Assembly: GCA_024277935.1 (NCBI GenBank)
Contig: JAJRUF010000063.1
Coordinates: forward strand, 1 to 34,469
Direction: 5' to 3'
DNA from: Gammaproteobacteria bacterium
GTDB lineage: Bacteria; Pseudomonadota; Gammaproteobacteria; Methylococcales; Methylomonadaceae
Length of the DNA stretch: 34,469 nt
In this document: positions 1-7,739 of the stretch, one piece after another
How positions within the stretch are numbered: the first letter of the stretch is position 1
Layout of the letters: each line of letters begins with the position of its first letter
Translations under genes and position numbers: made by a program
Notes under the pieces: model-generated
Databases searched by the model: none
Told to the model about the DNA's origin: nothing
Seen by the model: only the letters and a program-made list of their open reading frames with translations

Positions 1-1893
1 ATCCAGCAATAAAATACTACATAACATGTCTGGGTTTTCCTGTTCAATACTAAGGATAATAGCTTCTAGGACTTCTGCTAAAGAACTATCATTTGCAATA
101 AGCTCTAATACATGGGCACGTGATTTTTCGCGTAATTCAGCCAGTTTACGTTCAGTAATATCTTCGACTAACGCGACAACATAATCAACTCCACCCTCTG
201 ATTTACGCACACAGCTGACTGCAAGCCGCGTATAAACCAAGTGTCCATCTTTATGAATAAAGCGCTTATCCATTGCATAGTTTTCTATTTCGCCGTTTAA
301 CATACGCTCAAATTGGGTAGTATCGGCAGCTAAATCTTCTGGATAGGTTAGTTCTGACCAGGTGGAATGCATCAACTCCTCACGTGAATAGCCCAGTGAG
401 TTACATAAGGCATCATTCACGTTGATCCAGCCTTTCTCAAGACTGGTCGTTGCCATACCCACCATAGCTTGTTCAAAATAACCTCGAAAATGTTCCCCAC
501 TTTTACGCAAATCATCTTCCAGCTTTTTTTGCTCAGTGATGATATGGCTAATACCAAGAACTCCAATAATATTTCCTTCAGGATCTCGTGTTGAAGACTT
601 GGTTTTTTCAAAGTCTTCTACCCTCCCACCGGGGAATACAACTTTCTCTTCATACTTCAAAATATCATTTGTTTGCAAAGCCTGCCTATCACTTTCTCTG
701 AAAGCATCTGCCTGCGCCTTATCAAAAAAATCATAATCTGTTTTACCCTTAACACCTCCATTTTTGACACCAAAATAACTTTCAAGACTTGGGTTACAGT
801 AAAGATAGACACCATTAACATCTTTTAACCATAGCGGATCTGGAATTGTTTTAATCAGTGTTTGTAACTGGTTACGCTCAAAAATGAGTTGCTGTTCACT
901 TTTCCGTATCTTATCTTCATCGGTTTGCTGTCTACGCAACAGTCGAACCAGGAAAATACCCAGAGCAATTGACAATAAAATAAAAACCAGCACCATTGCC
1001 AATGTTATCCGTACCTGTTGATACCAGTTAGCAAGGTACTCTTCAGTGGCAGGTCCTACAGTGATGTAAAAGGGATACTTACTGAATTTTATATAGTTAG
1101 CGCTACGCGCCACGCCATCAATGCTAGTGATCCCACTAATATATGTACCTTGCTGCGGGTTTTTTCTTAATGCCTCTTGCATCGGTAGGGATATTACCTT
1201 GCTACCAACCACTCCATTTACGCCTTGGACTGCCGGGATTCGCTTAATTAAGCCTAACTCGTTATCTCGAAGCATAATTAATCCTTTGCTCCCAACATTA
1301 ATGGATGAAAATATTTGTTGAAAATGCTCTAACTTAATCATGCCATACACTACGCCATAAAAAGAGCCATCTAAATTGTTAATACGGCGAGAAAAAGGGA
1401 GTTCCCATTGTTGACTGGTTCTGACAAATACAGGTTTGCCAATCAATAAACCCACATCAGTATAGTTGCGGTGTGTGATAAAAAAAAATTGTGTGGCTTG
1501 GTTGATATTTTTTTGAACGGGTAAGGGGGCTAGGCCATAGTTTATATTCCCGTCTTTATTTGTCACCCTAATCATTGCCAAATCAGGGTTGCGCTGTAAT
1601 TGCAATGCCAGGAAGGTATTAATTTCTGAACCACCAACATTTTCCATACTATTCAGGTGCTGGATTTGCTCTACACTAACTTGTAGAGTTAGGTCTATCT
1701 TATCAATTATGCCGGTAATAATAAGCTCTAATGTCTCTGCCAGATTATGTGTATCAGTAACTACATCAGCTTCAATCCTCTGCTTACTATAGTCAAGCAT
1801 ATAACTAGCCATCGCCACAATAAGTAAATTAAGCATAACCAACCCTATCAATAGTGGCTTGATAATGCTTTTAAAAGGATCATTAACTGGCAT
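1..1893 (-). CDS. Membrane-bound Cache/PAS/PAS/GAF sensor protein, C-terminus missing
   Basis: Reading the minus strand from the ATG at 1893 gives 631 uninterrupted codons that run off the left edge, so the C-terminal output domain is not visible. An N-terminal membrane helix at about residues 9-30 is followed by a roughly 260-residue extracytoplasmic region of Cache type, ending in a YPFYITVGPA motif. A second helix lies near residues 300-318 (TLAMVLVFILLSIALGIFLV). Two PAS domains follow: one starting near LIKTIPDPLWLKDVNGVYLY, and one starting near YFEQAMVGMATTS and ending with DITERK, the usual PAC ending. The last visible stretch (LELIANDSSLAEVLEAI) looks like the start of a GAF domain. 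In related proteins this order is normally followed by GGDEF and/or EAL domains (cyclic di-GMP turnover) or a histidine kinase; which one applies here cannot be seen. No clear Shine-Dalgarno sequence precedes the start. Confidence 0.85.
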   Translation of the reverse strand, partial: MPVNDPFKSIIKPLLIGLVMLNLLIVAMASYMLDYSKQRIEADVVTDTHNLAETLELIITGIIDKIDLTLQVSVEQIQHLNSMENVGGSEINTFLALQLQRNPDLAMIRVTNKDGNINYGLAPLPVQKNINQATQFFFITHRNYTDVGLLIGKPVFVRTSQQWELPFSRRINNLDGSFYGVVYGMIKLEHFQQIFSSINVGSKGLIMLRDNELGLIKRIPAVQGVNGVVGSKVISLPMQEALRKNPQQGTYISGITSIDGVARSANYIKFSKYPFYITVGPATEEYLANWYQQVRITLAMVLVFILLSIALGIFLVRLLRRQQTDEDKIRKSEQQLIFERNQLQTLIKTIPDPLWLKDVNGVYLYCNPSLESYFGVKNGGVKGKTDYDFFDKAQADAFRESDRQALQTNDILKYEEKVVFPGGRVEDFEKTKSSTRDPEGNIIGVLGISHIITEQKKLEDDLRKSGEHFRGYFEQAMVGMATTSLEKGWINVNDALCNSLGYSREELMHSTWSELTYPEDLAADTTQFERMLNGEIENYAMDKRFIHKDGHLVYTRLAVSCVRKSEGGVDYVVALVEDITERKLAELREKSRAHVLELIANDSSLAEVLEAIILSIEQENPDMLCSILLLD

Positions 1894-2289
1894 AACAGGT
1901 GCACTTGATTAAAGTTAAAAGCAATATTATTTTAACGTTTATTATCAGTTTTAGCACCTTTATATTCTTTCTTCTTTCTTTCCAACAGACAAGCAAATGC
2001 GCAAATTTATCTTAGCATTTTGAACTTTAAATAATTAGCGCAAAATCTATTTAGACCTTTCTTGATTACGTACAAGCTAAGGATGCGCTGAGCTACGAAG
2101 CGCATCCTTGTATCATTGATGCGCTTCCTGTCGTTAGCACATCCTACGTGAAACGCTTAAGTCAATGGCAGGATACTCTGGATACCAGCAATCCCTGCTG
2201 GTGTGACGTAATCAGGGTGTATTTTAACTGGCTGAAGCTTATGGGTAATCAAGTAGACTTTTGCATATATATGCTTAATGAGACTTTGT
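1894..2289. other. Gene-free gap with REP-like hairpins
   Basis: This 396-bp gap lies between parE and the sensor gene, both on the minus strand. The sensor-proximal half is AT-rich and must hold its promoter, though no box stands out. The middle holds a perfect 11-bp hairpin (2079-2089 with 2099-2109), a repeat shared with 7313-7346, and a 7-bp hairpin (2184-2190 with 2196-2202). No hairpin is followed by a T run on the minus strand, so they are not typical terminators. No coding potential is seen. Confidence 0.6.
2079..2147. repeat. REP-like element: perfect hairpin plus dispersed repeat copy
   Basis: AAGGATGCGCT at 2079-2089 pairs perfectly with AGCGCATCCTT at 2099-2109 around a 9-nt loop. 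Immediately downstream, 2114-2147 is a reverse-complement relative of 7313-7346: both contain GTAGGATGTG and GGAAGCGCATCAAT with a few differences between. Two copies in intergenic DNA of one window suggest a dispersed extragenic palindromic family. The function is unknown. Confidence 0.55.
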
Positions 2290-4191
<1,902 letters not shown>

Positions 4192-4282
4192 TTAAGATAT
4201 AATAGAGAAATTTATTATCGTATCATGTAATCATTTATCTTGAAGCTTAGAAACGCCAAAAGATTACAACACCATCAGCATT

Positions 4283-4516
4283 ATGCCTAGAAAAAAAACT
4301 GTCACTTTATTTGAAGATTCCCTAGAAGAACTCGAGCAACTGGTTGAACAAATGGAGCAAGGGGATTTATCCCTGGAAGAATCCTTAAAGTCATTTGAAC
4401 GCGGCGTTAAATTAACGGGCACTTGCCAAAAAGCATTGCAGGATGCTGAGCAAAAAGTACAAATTTTATTAGAAAAAAACGGTAAACAAACCCTGGAGCC
4501 ATTTAACGATGAGTAA
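4283..4516 (+). CDS. xseB: Exodeoxyribonuclease VII small subunit (XseB)
   Basis: Small subunit of exonuclease VII, which with the large XseA chain degrades single-stranded DNA from either end. The 77-residue protein has the family signature: an acidic helical core (SLEELEQLVEQMEQGDLSLE) followed by ESLKSFERGVKLTGTCQKAL and a second helix (DAEQKVQILL). Length is typical (70-90 residues). Its stop overlaps the ispA start (ATG at 4509 lies within the last xseB codons), so the two are translationally coupled, as is common for xseB-ispA in gammaproteobacteria. The long opposite-strand frame over the same DNA is a shadow. No strong ribosome-binding site is visible. xseA is not in the window. Confidence 0.93.
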   Translation: MPRKKTVTLFEDSLEELEQLVEQMEQGDLSLEESLKSFERGVKLTGTCQKALQDAEQKVQILLEKNGKQTLEPFNDE

Positions 4517-5405
4517 TTCATTAAAAGAATATCTTATATCCACCCAAAGTCGAGTTGAACGCGCCTTAGATGCACGCTTACCCTCCGCAGGTGTATTACC
4601 TAACAAACTACATGAGGCTATGCGTTATAGTACTTTGGATGGTGGTAAACGTATGCGTCCAATGCTGGCTTATGCCACAGGAAAAGCGCTGGGGTTAGCT
4701 GAAGAAATTTTAGATGGCCCTGCTTGTGCGGTTGAATTAATCCATGTTTATTCTTTAATCCATGACGATCTCCCAGCAATGGATGATGATGATTTAAGAC
4801 GCGGTAAAGCAACTTCACATATTGCTTATGATGAAGCCACCGCTATTTTAACTGGCGATGCCCTACAAGCCTTGGCCTTTGATGTTTTAGCTACCGATCC
4901 ATCCATTAAAGTCGCTGCAGAAAGTCGCTTAAAAATGATTGCCACTTTAACTAAAGCAAGCGGTTCTCAAGGTATGGTTGGCGGTCAGGCAATAGATTTA
5001 GAGTCTGTTGGGGCTAAACTTACATTGCCTGAATTAGAGAATATGCATATTCATAAAACAGGAGCTTTAATCCGTGCAAGTGTCAATATGGCAGCCTTAG
5101 CTAAGACAGGGTTGGACCCAAAAGTCGCAAAAAATCTTGATCACTATGCAAAATGTATTGGTCTTTCATTCCAAGTGAAAGATGATATTCTTGATGAAGA
5201 AAGTGACACAGCCACTTTAGGTAAAACCCAAGGTAAAGACCAAGATAATGATAAACCCACTTACCCTGCTTTATTAGGTTTAAATGGTGCAAAAGAAAAA
5301 GCACAAGAATTACATGAGCAAGCGGTGAAAAGTTTAACGGATTTTGGTCCAGAGGCTGATTTATTACGGGACCTATCACTCTATATTATTCAGCGTGATC
5401 ACTAA
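4509..5405 (+). CDS. ispA: Farnesyl diphosphate synthase (IspA)
   Basis: Condenses dimethylallyl diphosphate and isopentenyl diphosphate stepwise to geranyl and farnesyl diphosphate (C15), the substrate of the squalene synthase at 14153 and a precursor of quinones and undecaprenyl carriers. The two Asp-rich Mg-diphosphate motifs are intact: DDLPAMDDDD at residues 86-95 followed by LRRGK, and KDDILDEESD from residue 224. GGKRMRP near residue 45 contributes the diphosphate-binding basic residues. The length of 298 matches the short-chain IspA class; octaprenyl synthases are longer and have a different chain-length region before the first motif. It overlaps xseB by 8 bp. dxs, often next to ispA, is instead at 21957 in the hopanoid operon. 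Confidence 0.94.
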   Translation: MSNSLKEYLISTQSRVERALDARLPSAGVLPNKLHEAMRYSTLDGGKRMRPMLAYATGKALGLAEEILDGPACAVELIHVYSLIHDDLPAMDDDDLRRGKATSHIAYDEATAILTGDALQALAFDVLATDPSIKVAAESRLKMIATLTKASGSQGMVGGQAIDLESVGAKLTLPELENMHIHKTGALIRASVNMAALAKTGLDPKVAKNLDHYAKCIGLSFQVKDDILDEESDTATLGKTQGKDQDNDKPTYPALLGLNGAKEKAQELHEQAVKSLTDFGPEADLLRDLSLYIIQRDH

Positions 5406-5461
5406 GGACTCAATAACCGCACAAAAAATAAAATACTTTTATTACAACCTTTCAGCACATT

Positions 5462-5977
5462 ATGGACAGATTAAGAAATAAAATTAGAGATATTCCTGAC
5501 TTTCCAAAGCCGGGAATTATTTTTAAAGACATCACTCCTTTAGTTAAAGACCCCTCAGCATTAAGACTCGCTGTTCATCAACTTATCCACCCTTTTTTAG
5601 GTAGAGATATTACTTCTGTCGCCGGCATGGAGGCAAGAGGCTTTATTTTTGGCTCTTTGGTTGCCTGGGAACTAGGAATTCCTTTTATCCCATTAAGAAA
5701 GCCTGGAAAGCTACCTTATGATGTACAAAGCGTTTCTTATGATCTTGAATATGGTTCAGCCACACTAGAAGCGCATATTGATTCATTTGAAAAAGATGAA
5801 AAGGTTTTACTAATAGACGATCTTTTAGCAACCGGTGGAACAGCTAAAGCAAGCTGTGAATTAGTTGAAAACTTAGGTGCAACAGTTGAGGCTGTCGCAT
5901 TTGTAGTAGAACTAGATTTTTTACAGGGAAGAGAAAAACTTAAGGGTTATGAAGTACATTCCCTACTACATTATTAA
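5462..5977 (+). CDS. apt: Adenine phosphoribosyltransferase (Apt)
   Basis: Converts adenine and PRPP to AMP and pyrophosphate in purine salvage. The 171-residue length is typical. The N-terminal IRDIPDFPKPGIIFKDITPL is the classic Apt opening, GMEARGFIFG forms part of the active site, and the PRPP-binding motif is IDDLLATGGTA around residues 118-128. It starts 56 bp after ispA on the same strand, so co-transcription is possible, and is followed by a strong terminator at 6023. A link to the hopanoid locus is conceivable, since HpnG releases adenine from adenosylhopane that Apt could recycle, but the position does not prove it. Confidence 0.95.
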   Translation: MDRLRNKIRDIPDFPKPGIIFKDITPLVKDPSALRLAVHQLIHPFLGRDITSVAGMEARGFIFGSLVAWELGIPFIPLRKPGKLPYDVQSVSYDLEYGSATLEAHIDSFEKDEKVLLIDDLLATGGTAKASCELVENLGATVEAVAFVVELDFLQGREKLKGYEVHSLLHY

Positions 5978-6022
5978 ACAAAGTAAAAATTACTGTCGTG
6001 TAATTAGCTTAATTTTATATCA

Positions 6023-6053
6023 AAAAAACGGTCATAATTAATGACCGTTTTTT
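6023..6053. terminator. Bidirectional rho-independent terminator after apt
   Basis: A perfect 13-bp inverted repeat (arms 6023-6035 and 6041-6053, AAAAAACGGTCAT / ATGACCGTTTTTT) with a 5-nt loop. The A and T tracts give a U run in both directions, so it can end apt (plus) and the PEP-CTERM gene (minus), which converge here. Confidence 0.88.
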
Positions 6054-6067
6054 CTATCCAACCTTCC

Positions 6068-7084
6068 TTATACAACCACGCTTTTATCACCAATTACCTT
6101 TCCTCGACTATGCTGTCTTATACCAAATAATCCAGCAACTAATAGAAGCAATGTACTTGGCTCTGGAACTGCAGCAACTACAGAGGAAGCAGATGACTGT
6201 ACACACACAAAAGAAGCTCCACTTGTATCAGCTCCTGATTGACACGTAAGAATACTATCATTCCCTGTTGAAGAACTTTTTGGAGGAGAAGCATGGAGGC
6301 TAAGCAAAGGAACTACACTTGAAATTGCATCACTAATTGCACTTCCATCCGTAAATTTGCTGAAATCAAATGTGTTAGCAGCAAACTCCATTTCATAGCC
6401 TACCTCTTTAATCCAAGTTGGCTTCAAAGTATTACCGCCAGTAGGTGAATCAACACCATAAACACCTACATTTTTTAAATTCCACTCTAATGATGTAGAG
6501 TAATCTATAAGACCACTGCGACTATCTAGTACAGACTCAGATGCAGACTTAGACTTAGACTTAGAATCAGACTTATGTGAAGAACTGCTTGAACTGCTTG
6601 AACTGCTTGAACTACTTGAACCTGATGATATACCTGCATCATACCCAGTTGAACTATCGCCAAATAAGTAATCAATTTCAATACTAACATTGCTTGTTAA
6701 ATTCTTTACATTAAGGTCAAATATAGCACGGTCAGAGTGGAGTAAATCGTCAAATGTATGGGTGCCTTTTTTACTATCACCCCAACCTTCAGAGCCTGTA
6801 CCATAAGTATTATCCACATGCTCAATAGGTGCGGCAAAATAAATAAACTGATGCCCAGTTGATACAGACTCACCAAAAGCAATTGTTCCATTGCCAATTA
6901 TGCTCCCAGTACTAGTTACTGCCCCAGTCTTTTCATCAATTTTTCCGCTAATAAAAGAGGTCGTAAAAATATGGCTATATTGACTTTCATCAGCCCCTCT
7001 AAATTGACCATCAGCAATAATAGCATGAGCACTATTAGTAGATGCAGCAAGAATAAACGCTGCAGTAAGTATTTTTAATTTCAT
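6068..7084 (-). CDS. PEP-CTERM sorting-domain surface protein, Ser-rich
   Basis: A 338-residue exported protein. It opens with a signal peptide (MKLKILTAAFILAASTNSAHA, cleavage likely after AHA). Near the C-terminus is a PEP-CTERM signal: VPEPST at about residues 306-311, a hydrophobic stretch (LLLLVAGLFG) and basic residues (RQHSR). This is the tripartite signal handled by exosortases, normally linked to exopolysaccharide or biofilm. The tail runs about 11 residues past the basic cluster, a little longer than usual. In the middle is a run of about 14 Ser followed by Lys-Ser repeats. The remainder, with motifs such as LNVKNLTSNVSIEIDYLF, has no family I recognise. No exosortase is in the window. 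The neighbouring PrsT-type protein at 7740 supports an active PEP-CTERM system. A GGGA sequence precedes the ATG. Confidence 0.85.
   Translation of the reverse strand: MKLKILTAAFILAASTNSAHAIIADGQFRGADESQYSHIFTTSFISGKIDEKTGAVTSTGSIIGNGTIAFGESVSTGHQFIYFAAPIEHVDNTYGTGSEGWGDSKKGTHTFDDLLHSDRAIFDLNVKNLTSNVSIEIDYLFGDSSTGYDAGISSGSSSSSSSSSSSSSSHKSDSKSKSKSASESVLDSRSGLIDYSTSLEWNLKNVGVYGVDSPTGGNTLKPTWIKEVGYEMEFAANTFDFSKFTDGSAISDAISSVVPLLSLHASPPKSSSTGNDSILTCQSGADTSGASFVCVQSSASSVVAAVPEPSTLLLLVAGLFGIRQHSRGKVIGDKSVVV
6545..6617 (-). repeat. In-frame microsatellites in the PEP-CTERM gene
   Basis: Two short tandem arrays lie side by side. A 6-bp unit (AGACTT) occurs three times in a row, then a variant and one more copy, encoding Lys-Ser pairs. 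A 9-bp unit (GAACTGCTT) occurs three times plus one variant (GAACTACTT), encoding Ser triplets. Both units are multiples of three, so copy-number changes would lengthen or shorten the low-complexity segment without breaking the frame. Confidence 0.75.
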
Positions 7085-7312
7085 ATTCTTATCCCATTTA
7101 GTTTATACCCTAGATTAAAGCAAAAACAACACCACCTACATATTATCATTAATAAACAATACGTTACATTAAATCAGGTAATGAATTTAATATCAAAGCT
7201 ATGTATATGTAAAAAGTCGACATTTTACTTTGTTTCTATATTGTGAATCACCGTGGCACACCACCGTAATAACTACTTATATTGATAGCCCCATGAAGAG
7301 TAGCCCTGTTAA

Positions 7313-7346
7313 GTAGGATGTGATGACAATAGGAAGCGCATCAATT
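7313..7346 (-). repeat. Second copy of the REP-like repeat
   Basis: GTAGGATGTG, then AGGAAGCGCATCAAT, matches the reverse complement of 2114-2147 with a handful of changes in the middle. The ends (GGATGTG and AGCGCATC) are partly complementary, giving a weak hairpin. Confidence 0.5.
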
Positions 7347-7450
7347 GCAAACTAAAGTCTATACTACAGCTTATATGTAAAAAAAACTGACAACTAAAAA
7401 CCTACCCTATGAATATTTCACCACCAACCATTCGTTTATACTTCACGCGG

Positions 7451-7523
7451 TTGTAGAGCTGACTTTAGTCCGCTATAGCTCAAAAATACTAATTCAATAG
7501 AGGACTAAAGTCCGCTCTACAAC
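7451..7523. repeat. Inverted pair of GTAGAGCGGACTTTAGTCCGC-type units
   Basis: The left unit (from 7451, TTGTAGAGCTGACTTTAGTC) and the right unit (7502-7523, GACTAAAGTCCGCTCTACAA) are near-perfect reverse complements about 30 bp apart. Each unit contains a small palindrome (GGACT-AAAG-TCC type). The same family, in the same head-to-head arrangement, recurs at 27040-27141, which supports a dispersed element. Confidence 0.65.
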
Positions 7524-7550
7524 TTAAATAGTCAATAACCTTATAAATAT

Positions 7551-7609
7551 TTTGGAAGTGAAGCTTTAGCCTCGTCTAAATCATGCGAGGCTAAAGTCTC
7601 ACTTCCAAA
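7551..7609. repeat. 24-bp stem-loop, GGAAGTGAGACTTTAGCCTCG type
   Basis: Arms 7551-7574 and 7586-7609 pair at 22 of 24 positions around an 11-nt loop. The arm core (ACTTTAGCC) resembles that of the GGACTTTAGTCC units just upstream, so this may be a diverged member of the same family. It lies about 130 bp past the PrsT stop. With no T run, it is better read as a repeat element than as a terminator. Confidence 0.65.
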
Positions 7610-7739
7610 TGTTAGAAAAAATAAGTTACCTACTTATAGCGCTGCCTAGCCCCACAACATTCCAAGTTGCAACTTTAAAATTTAACCCAAGAGGAACCAG
7701 ACCAAAGCCAACCATACAAGACACTTTAGTAAACTTTTA

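Larger units (their letters stand above)
7085..7739. other. 655-bp gap with several inverted repeats
   Basis: This gap separates the PEP-CTERM gene from the PrsT-type gene, both on the minus strand. It holds a REP-like copy (7313-7346), an inverted pair of GTAGAGCGGACTTTAGTCC-type units (7451-7523) and a 24-bp hairpin (7551-7609). The 230 bp before the PEP-CTERM start are AT-rich and presumably hold its promoter. The short plus-strand frame at 7609-7821 overlaps the PrsT gene end and has no supported coding signal. Confidence 0.6.

Noticed and set aside
2184-2202. Terminator of parE
   Set aside because: The 7-bp stem is perfect but no U run follows on the minus strand, so only a hairpin can be supported.
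4264-4521. Opposite-strand frame over xseB
   Set aside because: Ser/Cys-rich composition is typical of an antisense shadow of a Glu/Leu-rich helix; xseB has clear family motifs.
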